DNA from: Ferrovibrio sp. MS7
GTDB taxonomy: Bacteria > Pseudomonadota > Alphaproteobacteria > Ferrovibrionales > Ferrovibrionaceae
NCBI RefSeq assembly: GCF_038404985.1
Contig: NZ_JBBKBA010000001.1
Span: forward strand, 124,001 to 188,000
Reading direction: 5' to 3'
DNA: 64,000 nucleotides
Under the pieces are notes generated by a model. The model was not told the DNA's origin and did not search any database. It was given only the letters and a program-made list of their open reading frames with translations. Shown piece after piece: positions 50,221 through 58,046 of this stretch; within the stretch, counting starts at the first letter, position 1, and every line of letters starts with the position of its first letter. The position numbers were made by a program, and so were the translations under genes.

Positions 50221-50340
50221 CCTGCATCGACAGCAGCGCCCAATGGTGCAATCGGTGATCAGCCGTCCTGTGATGATGCAAGCATTACCTTTTGGCGCTG
50301 CGTCTGGCTGACAAACACCGCCAGCAGTCTGGCAATCATC

Positions 50341-53091
50341 CTACTTCGGTGCCGCCTTGGCACGGTTGACCTCCTGTAATGCGGCGCGCAGCATCTGGGC
50401 CAATTCCTGCCGCCGATAGGGCTTGCTCAGCAGGCGGAAATCATGCGCCACCTGGCCATCATTGCCAATATTGGTATCGGAGAAGCCGGAGGTCAGCACG
50501 ATGCCAATCTGAGGCCAGCGTTTACGCACGATATGCGCCAGTTCCAGACCATCGAGCTTGCCGGCCATCACCACATCGGAGAACAGCAGATCAATGGCCT
50601 TGCCGGATTCCAGCACCTCCAGTGCGATGGCAGCATTCTCGGCAATGATGCAATGATAGCCAAGCATCTCCAGTTCGCGCTCGACAAGCTTACGGATGGC
50701 CGGATCGTCCTCCACTGCCAGCACGGTTTCCTGCAGACCTGGCACGATCACGTCATCGACCGGCGCGACCGTTTCCTGCTCGCCCATATGGCGCGGCAGA
50801 TAGAGCCGGAACGTGGTACCAACACCCGGCTCGCTGTAGACATTCAGATGCCCGCCGGACTGCTTGATGAAGCCGAACACCATACTCAAGCCCAAGCCTG
50901 AGCCGCGACCTGCTTCCTTGGTGGTGAAGAACGGCTCGAAGATGCGCTTCATCAAGTCCGGCGCCATGCCCATGCCGGTGTCGCTAACCTCCAGCATCAT
51001 GTAGTCGCCTTCCGACACATCCGAATGCTGAGACGCATAGTCGCGGTCGAGACGCCGGCGCTGGGTACGGATATTCAGGCGTCCGCCACGCGGCATGGCA
51101 TCGCGCGCATTGGTCGCCAGATTGGCCAGCGATGCCTCAAGCTGCGTCGGGTCGACATTGACCATCCAGCTATCTGGTTCAAGCGACAGGACAACCTCGA
51201 TCCGTTCGCCCAACACATGACGCAGCATACGCGTGGTTGCCGATATCGTTGTGTTGAAATCCACCGGGCGCGGCCGCAGCGGCTGGCGTCGCGCAAAGGC
51301 CAGCATGCTGCGGACCAGTTCGGCACCACGTTCAGCCGCCGCCATGATCTCGCCGCCAAACTGCTGCACCGTTTGGTCATTCGCACGCATATCGCGCAGC
51401 AACTGCGTATTACCCATCACGATCAGCAGCAGGTTGTTGAAATCATGTGCCAGGCCGCCCGTAAGTTGGCCGAGCGATTCCATCTTTTGTGCTTGGAAAA
51501 GCTGAATCTCGGTCTGCCGCCGCTGCGAAACATCTTCCATCACACCAAGCGTGCCGATCAGCACATCATCCTCATAAAGCGGTGCACCGGAAAAGCTGAC
51601 ATTGAGCTGGCGACCATCGCGGTGGTGGCACAGAATCTCCATATTGTGCAGCACCTCACCCTGTTCGACGCGGCTAAAGTAGCTATGCGCCTCCTCGGCG
51701 CTGTCTGGCATCGACAGATTATAGGGCCGGCCCATTACCTCCTTGGCGCTATAGCCGAAAATGCGCTCCGCCGTTTTACTCCAGAAACGGATACGCCGTC
51801 GGGTGTCTATGAAAATGATCGCCACCGGCAAGGCTGCAAGAGCGGTTTCAGTGGTGCGTGCCTGTTGCCGTAGAATCCTTTCCGCCTTGCTACGCTCCTC
51901 CACCTCCTCTGCCAGAGTCGCATTCGCTTCACTCAATTCCTGAGTACGCATCTGCACTGCCTGCGCAATATGTTCATGCAGTGCCTTCTGGTACATGAAA
52001 TACAGCGTGAGGATTGCGGTCAGCAGCAGGGTCAGCAATCCGGAAACCCAAGGCAGGTTGGACCGTAAGGCACCAGCTACCGGTGCCGGGAAAGCGAAAG
52101 CCAGCGTCCAGCGCTGGCCGAAATCATCAAAATCAGCCTTGAACTCCATCGCGTCCTGCGGCGGCAGCCAGCTTTCTATCTCGCGCACCACGATCTGTTT
52201 CGCTCCAGGGTCATAGAGCGCCACCAGCTTGCCTATGCCTTCGGCCTTCGCGTCATTGGTATAGAAGCGAATGTATTCAACGATTTCCGGCGTATCGGCG
52301 ATGGCGTGTTCCAGGATCGCGGCGATGCGCGAATGGCCGACAACGAAACCGCGCAGTTCACCACGGCTGGCATTGCCAAGGCTGCCAGCGTCTGGCGTCT
52401 TGGTCGACGTGAAGACCGGTGCGATCAGTTGCCGCATCGGTTCGCCAATCGACTGCATTGCCGGCTGCCAGGCCGGCGTAGCCATCATCTGGCCAGTGTT
52501 GCGCGCCTCCTGCAGCAGCGCACCGCGCACAGCATCGTGCAGCAAGTCATAACCATAGAGCTGGGCATGCTCTTCAAACAGTTCGGTATAGGCGATGGGG
52601 GCATATTCCGGCCACTCGGCGGCTGGCAGCAGGGTGCCGGCAATAGAAACATCGCGGATCGCATAAGATACCCCGATGGTCTGCGACATGACGCGCTCAA
52701 AACTGGCCCGTTCGTTGTGCTTCACGAGCGGTGCCCAACTCAATGCCCGCATGCTGGACTTGGTGCCGACCAGGCGGCCAACGAAATTGCTGTATTCGCC
52801 AGGGAAGAGGAATTCCTGCGAGGCCACGAAAGCCGCCGTGGCCGCCACGGGGGATGCCGCCAGACGTATCTTCGACTCAATGTCCTTAGCTCGCCACTCG
52901 GCGCGGAATTCCAGCGCAGTGTAGATGCGCTGGTCATCAATGTGTTTGCTGAAAAGGAAAATACCTACCGAAGCGGCAACACCGAATATCGCCGCCGTGG
53001 ACGCAGCTAGGGAATGCCGCAACTGGCGTTGTACGAAGCGCCAGAAGCCTTGCTTTTCACCGCTCAATCCCTGTGTGAATCCTTCCGACAC
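50341..53091 (-). CDS. CHASE-PAS hybrid sensor histidine kinase
   Basis: The 916-residue protein has a first membrane helix at about 27-48, a periplasmic CHASE domain at about 60-330 (ALSWAPLVKHNERASFE is characteristic), a second helix near 350-370, a coiled linker, a PAS domain at about 415-530, the H-box with H549 in GGLAHDFNNLL, an ATP-binding domain with ATNARDAMPRGG and GSGLGLSMVFG, and a C-terminal receiver (LAVEDDPAIRKLV to LLSKPYRRQEL). It senses an external ligand and passes phosphate to its own receiver. The start codon is GTG at 53091, preceded by GAGAGG. It is transcribed towards the receiver-only gene and away from kdp. Confidence 0.93.
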   Translation of the reverse strand: MSEGFTQGLSGEKQGFWRFVQRQLRHSLAASTAAIFGVAASVGIFLFSKHIDDQRIYTALEFRAEWRAKDIESKIRLAASPVAATAAFVASQEFLFPGEYSNFVGRLVGTKSSMRALSWAPLVKHNERASFERVMSQTIGVSYAIRDVSIAGTLLPAAEWPEYAPIAYTELFEEHAQLYGYDLLHDAVRGALLQEARNTGQMMATPAWQPAMQSIGEPMRQLIAPVFTSTKTPDAGSLGNASRGELRGFVVGHSRIAAILEHAIADTPEIVEYIRFYTNDAKAEGIGKLVALYDPGAKQIVVREIESWLPPQDAMEFKADFDDFGQRWTLAFAFPAPVAGALRSNLPWVSGLLTLLLTAILTLYFMYQKALHEHIAQAVQMRTQELSEANATLAEEVEERSKAERILRQQARTTETALAALPVAIIFIDTRRRIRFWSKTAERIFGYSAKEVMGRPYNLSMPDSAEEAHSYFSRVEQGEVLHNMEILCHHRDGRQLNVSFSGAPLYEDDVLIGTLGVMEDVSQRRQTEIQLFQAQKMESLGQLTGGLAHDFNNLLLIVMGNTQLLRDMRANDQTVQQFGGEIMAAAERGAELVRSMLAFARRQPLRPRPVDFNTTISATTRMLRHVLGERIEVVLSLEPDSWMVNVDPTQLEASLANLATNARDAMPRGGRLNIRTQRRRLDRDYASQHSDVSEGDYMMLEVSDTGMGMAPDLMKRIFEPFFTTKEAGRGSGLGLSMVFGFIKQSGGHLNVYSEPGVGTTFRLYLPRHMGEQETVAPVDDVIVPGLQETVLAVEDDPAIRKLVERELEMLGYHCIIAENAAIALEVLESGKAIDLLFSDVVMAGKLDGLELAHIVRKRWPQIGIVLTSGFSDTNIGNDGQVAHDFRLLSKPYRRQELAQMLRAALQEVNRAKAAPK

Positions 53092-53297
53092 GTCGGCCTC
53101 TCACCACCCGGTCAATACCAGCAGCAGTAGACAGCACAGATCAGCATTCCAGCCTAGATTACCCAATCTTAAAACTAACTTATAGATTGTCTAACATGAC
53201 CATGGGTTTGCTGTGGCGAGAAATGCATAAACCTCCATGCATTATAAAAGATGCAGCAATTCCAGGGCCATCGTGAATATCATAAGCATTTGATATA

Positions 53298-53327
53298 ATT
53301 CACATTTACACCCAGCGACATGTGAAT
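53298..53327. promoter_or_regulatory. Inverted repeat enclosing a TTTACACCC element
   Basis: ATTCACAT (53298-53305) and ATGTGAAT (53320-53327) flank TTTACACCC at 53305-53313. The known KdpE site of Escherichia coli contains TTTTACACCCC, as I recall it, so this may be a related element. It lies about 140 bases before the first gene, which is far for a core activator site. Confidence 0.35.
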
Positions 53328-53375
53328 GCCGCACCCGGGCCATGCTGGCGCGGCCCGCTCCAGCCCAGGGCGGGA

Positions 53376-53395
53376 CCTTTATGGTTCCCTTATGG
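53376..53395 (+). promoter_or_regulatory. Direct repeat with 11-base period, candidate KdpE site
   Basis: CCTTTATGG at 53376-53384 and CCCTTATGG at 53387-53395 repeat with a period of exactly 11 bases. OmpR-type regulators such as KdpE bind tandem half-sites at this period on one face of the helix. The repeat is 73 bases before the first gene of the operon, a fitting place for an activator. Confidence 0.5.
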
Positions 53396-53467
53396 CGGCA
53401 GCCCGGATGCCGCATGGCTTCCTGATGCAGGAGGGGCGTAAAGCTGCCTCTCGCAAAGGAGCCCTCC

Positions 53468-53551
53468 ATGCCCGACCTGCTCTATTTCGGCCTCGGCGCC
53501 GCGTTCTTCGCCGGCTTCATCGCCTACACCCTGCTCTGCGAGCGCCTCTAG
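53468..53551 (+). CDS. 27-residue single-pass membrane peptide upstream of kdpF
   Basis: The gene encodes 27 residues, beginning MPDLLYFGLGAAFF and ending YTLLCERL; nearly all of it is one membrane helix. AAAGGAG lies a few bases before the ATG, a better ribosome site than that of kdpF. It is followed after 23 bases by kdpF. Similar short peptides ending in CERL or DRL seem to precede kdpF in other bacteria, according to my memory of such loci, but have no established function. It could be an extra subunit of the Kdp complex or a leader peptide. It is too short for usual gene finders. Confidence 0.65.
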   Translation: MPDLLYFGLGAAFFAGFIAYTLLCERL

Positions 53552-53574
53552 GCCTGCCTTCTAGGATTCCAGCC

Positions 53575-53664
53575 ATGACCTTCGACTTCATTCTTGGCGG
53601 CGGCATCGCGCTGCTGCTGGCGATCTATCTCGTCTACGCGCTGCTGCGCCCCGAACGTTTCTGA
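53575..53664 (+). CDS. kdpF: K+-transporting ATPase small subunit KdpF
   Basis: The 29-residue peptide begins MTFDFILGGGIALLLAIYLV and ends YALLRPERF, the standard KdpF form: one membrane helix followed by L-x-x-PE-x-F. KdpF stabilises the KdpABC complex in the inner membrane and sits beside KdpA. It lies ten bases before kdpA. The match to the family ending is strong despite the length. Confidence 0.92.
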   Translation: MTFDFILGGGIALLLAIYLVYALLRPERF

Positions 53665-53673
53665 AGCTGTGCC

Positions 53674-55371
53674 ATGACCCAGAACGACTATCTCCAGCTT
53701 GCCCTCTACCTGGCCCTGCTGCTGGCGCTGACGCCGCTGCTCGGACGCTATATGACAAAGCTGTTCAGCGGCGAGATTGGCTGGCTGAAACCTGTCGAGC
53801 GCCCGCTCTATGCGCTGGCTGCGATCCGCGAGGACCGCGAGCAGCATTGGTCTGCCTATTGCATCGCCTTGCTGCTGTTCAATTTCCTCGGCTATGCCGT
53901 GCTGTTCGCGGTATTGCGGCTGCAGCATCTGCTGCCACTGAACCCGCAGGATCTGCCCGCTTTGAGCCCGGATCTCGCCTTCAATACGGCGGTGAGCTTC
54001 GTCACCAACACCAACTGGCAATCCTATGGCGGCGAAAGCACCATGAGCTATTTCAGCCAGATGGTTGCTCTGACGGTACAGAATTTCCTATCGGCAGCCA
54101 CCGGCATCGCCATCGCGCTGGCGGCGATCCGTGCCTTCGCGCGCCGATCCGCCCGCACGCTCGGCAATTTCTGGACCGATCTGACCCGCGCCACGCTTGG
54201 CCTGCTGCTGCCCATTGCGGTGCTGGTGGCTGTGTTCCTGATCTGGCAGGGCATACCGCAGAATTTCGCCCCCTACACGGTGGCCAAGACGCTGGAAGGC
54301 GCCGAACAGGTGATCGCCCAGGGGCCGGTGGCCTCCCAGGTGGCGATCAAGATGCTCGGCACCAATGGCGGCGGCTTCTTCAATGCCAATGCGGCGCATC
54401 CTTTTGAGAACCCGACCGCCTTGAGCAACTTCGTGCAGATGCTGCTGATCTTCCTGATCGGTGCGGGCCTGACCAATGTGTTCGGCCGCATGGTCGGCGA
54501 CCAGCGCCATGGCTGGGCGATCCTCGCCACCATGCTGCTGCTGTTCGTGCTTGGCACACTGGCGGCTGGCTATGCCGAAACCCAGGGCAATCCGCTGCTG
54601 ACTGCGCTTGGCGCCGATCCTGCCTTGGGCAACATGGAAGGCAAGGAAGTGCGCTTCGGCAGCTTCAGTTCGGCTTTGTTTGCAGTGATCACCACCGCTG
54701 CCTCCTGCGGTGCAGTGAATGCCATGCATTCCAGCTTCCTGCCGCTCGGTGGCCTGGTGCCGCTGCTCAACATCATGCTCGGCGAAGTCATCGTCGGCGG
54801 TGTTGGCGCCGGCTTCTACGGCATCCTGCTGTTCATCGTCGCGACGCTGTTCATCGCCGGCCTGATGGTGGGCCGCAGCCCGGAATATCTCGGCAAGAAG
54901 ATCGAGGCGCGCGAAGCCAAGCTGGCGGTGCTGGCGATCCTGATTTCGCCCATCGTGATCCTGGTTGGCACCGCCGTCGCGCTCGTCACCGAGGCCGGGC
55001 TTGCCGGCCTGATGTCGGCGGGCCCGCATGGCCTGAGCGAGGCGCTGTATGCCTTCACCTCGGCCGCCGGCAACAATGGCAGCGCCTTCGCCGGCCTTAC
55101 CGCCAATTCGCCCTTCTACAACACGGCCCTAGGCATCGCGATGCTGCTCGGCCGCTTCGCCATGATCGTGCCGGTGCTGGCACTGGCTGGCGGCCTGGCG
55201 GCGAAGCCCGCCGTGCCTGCCTCCAGCGGCAGTTTCCCGACCCATGGCGCGCTATTCGTGCTGCTGCTGGCCGGCACCATCCTGATCGTCGGCGGCCTCA
55301 CCTTCTTCCCCGCCCTGGCGCTGGGGCCGATTGCCGAGCATCTGCTGCTCGCCGCCGGCCAGAGCTTCTAA
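53674..55371 (+). CDS. kdpA: K+-transporting ATPase potassium-binding subunit KdpA
   Basis: The 565-residue membrane protein has about ten hydrophobic segments and four selectivity-filter repeats derived from potassium channels: [34 protein letters not shown] and AAGNNGSAF. It carries potassium through the membrane while KdpB hydrolyses ATP. Gene order F-A-B-C-D-E is standard. Length fits the family. A GAGG ribosome site lies before kdpB, 29 bases after this stop. No anomaly is visible. Confidence 0.97.
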   Translation: MTQNDYLQLALYLALLLALTPLLGRYMTKLFSGEIGWLKPVERPLYALAAIREDREQHWSAYCIALLLFNFLGYAVLFAVLRLQHLLPLNPQDLPALSPDLAFNTAVSFVTNTNWQSYGGESTMSYFSQMVALTVQNFLSAATGIAIALAAIRAFARRSARTLGNFWTDLTRATLGLLLPIAVLVAVFLIWQGIPQNFAPYTVAKTLEGAEQVIAQGPVASQVAIKMLGTNGGGFFNANAAHPFENPTALSNFVQMLLIFLIGAGLTNVFGRMVGDQRHGWAILATMLLLFVLGTLAAGYAETQGNPLLTALGADPALGNMEGKEVRFGSFSSALFAVITTAASCGAVNAMHSSFLPLGGLVPLLNIMLGEVIVGGVGAGFYGILLFIVATLFIAGLMVGRSPEYLGKKIEAREAKLAVLAILISPIVILVGTAVALVTEAGLAGLMSAGPHGLSEALYAFTSAAGNNGSAFAGLTANSPFYNTALGIAMLLGRFAMIVPVLALAGGLAAKPAVPASSGSFPTHGALFVLLLAGTILIVGGLTFFPALALGPIAEHLLLAAGQSF

Positions 55372-55400
55372 GCATCGGGTCTTCTGAGGAGTAAAGCATC

Positions 55401-57434
55401 ATGAGCAAACGTAGCATCGGCGCGCCGGCGCTGTTCGATCCGGCCCTGGCTTTGCCGGCCATGACGCAAGCCGTCGCCAAGCTGGACCCGCGCCATCTCT
55501 GGCGCAATCCAGTGATGTTCGTCACCGCCGCCGTGGCCCTGGTCGCCACGCTGCTGTTCCTGCGCGATCTGCTTACCGGCGGCGAAGCCGCCCTGCTCGG
55601 CCAGATCGCCGCCTGGCTGTGGTTCACCGTACTATTCGGCAATTTCGCCGAAGCGCTGGCCGAGGGGCGCGGCAGAGCCCAGGCCGATAGCCTGCGGCGC
55701 GGCAAGACCGAGGCGATGGCGCTCAAGCTCGGCAGCGATGGCGCCACAACACTGGTGCCGGCCACGAGCTTGCGCGTCGGCGATGTCGTGCTGGTGCAGG
55801 CCGGTGATCCGGTGCCCGGCGATGGTGACGTGATCGAGGGCATCGCCTCGGTGGATGAATCCGCCATCACCGGCGAATCCGCGCCGGTGATAAGGGAATC
55901 CGGCGGCGACCGTTCCGGTGTTACCGGCGGCACCCGCGTGCTGTCGGATTGGATCAAGATCCGCATCACCGTCAATCCCGGCGAAAGCTTCCTCGATCGC
56001 ATGATCGGCTTGGTGGAAGGCGCCAAGCGGCAGAAAACGCCGAACGAGATCGCGCTGACCGTGCTGCTGGTCGGCATGACCCTGATCTTCCTGGTTACCA
56101 CCGGCAGCCTGGAGGCGCTGGCGATCTATTCCGGCATGCCTGTGCCGGTGGTCTACCTGATCGCCCTGCTGGTGACGCTGATCCCCACCACCATCGGCGG
56201 CCTGCTGTCGGCCATCGGCATCGCCGGCATGGACCGCCTGATCCGCCACAACGTGATCGCCAAGTCCGGCCGCGCCGTGGAAGCCGCCGGCGATGTCGAT
56301 ACCCTGCTGCTGGACAAGACCGGCACCATTACCCATGGCAACCGCATGGCTGCCGCCTTCATCTCCCTGCCGGGCGTGACGGAACGCGACCTGGCAGAAG
56401 CCGCCTTGCTCGCCTCGGTGGCGGACGATACCCCGGAAGGCAAGTCCATCGTCGCGCTGGCGGTGGAAAAATACAGCCTCGGCAATGCTGTGCCGCAGGC
56501 CGCCATGGGCCACTTCATCGCCTTTTCGGCGCAGACCCGCATGAGCGGCCTTGACCTCGGCGCGAAAGAAATCCGCAAGGGCGCCAGCGATGCTGTGCTG
56601 CGCTATTGCGGCGGCAATGCCCCGGCCGATCTTGGCCTGATCGTTGAGCGCATCGCCAAATCCGGCGGCACGCCGCTGCTGGTGGCGGTGGATCGCCGTC
56701 CCCTGGGCGTGATCCATCTCAAGGACGTGGTGAAAAGCGGCATCCGCGAACGCTTTGCCGAATTGCGCCGCATGGGCATCCGCACCGTGATGGTGACCGG
56801 CGACAACCCGCTCACCGCCGCTGCCATTGCCGCCGAGGCCGGCGTCGACGACTTCATCGCGGAAGCCACGCCGGAGAAGAAGCTGGCCCTGATCCGCACC
56901 GAGCAGGCCCAGGGCAAGCTGGTGGCGATGTGCGGCGATGGCACCAACGATGCACCGGCGCTGGCCCAGGCCGATGTTGGCCTCGCGATGAATATAGGCA
57001 CCGCCGCCGCGCGCGAGGCCGGCAACATGGTGGACCTCGACAGCAACCCGACCAAGTTGATCGAGGTGGTGATGATCGGCAAGCAATTGCTGATCAGCCG
57101 CGGTTCGCTCACCACCTTCAGCCTGGCCAATGACGTGGCAAAGTATTTCGCCATCATCCCGGCGTTGTTCGCGGCCACCTACCCGCAGCTCGGCACGCTG
57201 AACGTAATGCAGCTCACCTCGCCACAGAGCGCCATCCTTTCGGCGGTGATCTTCAACGCCCTGATCATCATTGCGCTGATTCCGCTGGCCTTGCGCGGTG
57301 TGCGCTACCAGCCGCTGCCGGCCGCCAGCCTGCTGCGCCGCAACCTGCTGGTCTATGGCCTGGGCGGTGTGCTGCTGCCCTTTCTCGGCATCAAGGTCAT
57401 TGATCTGGCCGTGGCCGCCCTGCATCTCGCTTAA
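55401..57434 (+). CDS. kdpB: K+-transporting ATPase catalytic subunit KdpB
   Basis: A 677-residue P-type ATPase. The phosphorylated aspartate is D305 in [12 protein letters not shown], the actuator motif is TGES at 157-160, the hinge motif is [16 protein letters not shown], and KGASDAV lies in the nucleotide domain. The serine of TGES (S160) matches the serine whose phosphorylation inhibits the Escherichia coli pump. ATP hydrolysis here drives high-affinity potassium uptake through KdpA. The gene follows kdpA with a 29-base gap including GAGGAG. All key residues are intact. Confidence 0.97.
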   Translation: MSKRSIGAPALFDPALALPAMTQAVAKLDPRHLWRNPVMFVTAAVALVATLLFLRDLLTGGEAALLGQIAAWLWFTVLFGNFAEALAEGRGRAQADSLRRGKTEAMALKLGSDGATTLVPATSLRVGDVVLVQAGDPVPGDGDVIEGIASVDESAITGESAPVIRESGGDRSGVTGGTRVLSDWIKIRITVNPGESFLDRMIGLVEGAKRQKTPNEIALTVLLVGMTLIFLVTTGSLEALAIYSGMPVPVVYLIALLVTLIPTTIGGLLSAIGIAGMDRLIRHNVIAKSGRAVEAAGDVDTLLLDKTGTITHGNRMAAAFISLPGVTERDLAEAALLASVADDTPEGKSIVALAVEKYSLGNAVPQAAMGHFIAFSAQTRMSGLDLGAKEIRKGASDAVLRYCGGNAPADLGLIVERIAKSGGTPLLVAVDRRPLGVIHLKDVVKSGIRERFAELRRMGIRTVMVTGDNPLTAAAIAAEAGVDDFIAEATPEKKLALIRTEQAQGKLVAMCGDGTNDAPALAQADVGLAMNIGTAAAREAGNMVDLDSNPTKLIEVVMIGKQLLISRGSLTTFSLANDVAKYFAIIPALFAATYPQLGTLNVMQLTSPQSAILSAVIFNALIIIALIPLALRGVRYQPLPAASLLRRNLLVYGLGGVLLPFLGIKVIDLAVAALHLA

Positions 57435-57446
57435 AGGAATACCATC

Positions 57447-58022
57447 ATGCTGTCGCATCTCCGCCCCGCCCTGGTCCTGCTCGTCACACTCACGGTGATC
57501 ACCGGGCTGCTCTACCCGCTTGTTGTCACCGGCCTCGGCCAAAGGCTTTTCCCGCGCCAGGCCCAGGGCAGCCTGATCGAGCAGGATGGCCGTATCGTCG
57601 GCTCCCACCTGATCGGGCAGAATTTCTCCAAGCCGGAATATTTCCAGCCCCGCCCCTCGGCCGCCGGCAAGGAAGGCTACGACGCCACATCTTCTAGCGG
57701 CTCGAATCTTGCCCCCACGGCCAAGGCGCTGGTGGAACGCACCACCAGCGATATTGCCACTTACAGGGGCCGCGATGGCACGGCTGCCGTTCCCATGGAT
57801 GCCGTCACCGCCTCGGGCAGCGGCCTCGACCCGCATATCTCGCCGGCCAATGCGGCACGCCAGATGCCGCGTGTCGCCGCCGCCCGCGGCATGGCGCTGG
57901 TGGAGTTGCAGCCGCTGGTGGAGCAGCATACCGAACGCCCCGTCCTGGCCTTTCTGGGCCAGCCAGGCGTGAACGTGCTGACGCTGAACCTGGCACTGGA
58001 TAAGATCAAGCCGCTTCAATGA
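57447..58022 (+). CDS. kdpC: K+-transporting ATPase subunit KdpC
   Basis: The 191-residue protein has one N-terminal membrane helix (LVLLVTLTVITGLLYPLVVTGLGQ) and a periplasmic domain with GSHLIGQNFSKPEYFQPRPSA and ATSSSGSNLAPTAKAL, the best conserved parts of KdpC, and the VNVLTLNLALD C-terminus. It assembles with KdpA and KdpB. It follows kdpB by 12 bases with an AAAGGA site. Length is normal. Confidence 0.96.
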   Translation: MLSHLRPALVLLVTLTVITGLLYPLVVTGLGQRLFPRQAQGSLIEQDGRIVGSHLIGQNFSKPEYFQPRPSAAGKEGYDATSSSGSNLAPTAKALVERTTSDIATYRGRDGTAAVPMDAVTASGSGLDPHISPANAARQMPRVAAARGMALVELQPLVEQHTERPVLAFLGQPGVNVLTLNLALDKIKPLQ

Positions 58023-58046
58023 CACCCGCTTGCAATAACGCCTGGC

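Larger units (their letters stand above)
53092..53467. promoter_or_regulatory. Divergent promoter region between hybrid kinase and kdp operon
   Basis: This 376-base gap contains no gene that I can support. It is AT-rich between 53160 and 53310 and GC-rich afterwards. It holds a perfect -10 hexamer TATAAT on the plus strand at 53294-53299, an inverted repeat around TTTACACCC at 53298-53327, and an 11-base-phased direct repeat at 53376-53395. A purine-rich AAAGGAG ribosome site immediately precedes the first small gene at 53468. The region presumably carries the potassium-responsive kdp promoter. Confidence 0.5.

Noticed and set aside
50233-50301. GCAGCGCC and GGCGCTGC arms between the receiver and hybrid kinase genes
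   Set aside because: The arms are 53 bases apart with no extended pairing, too weak to call a terminator.
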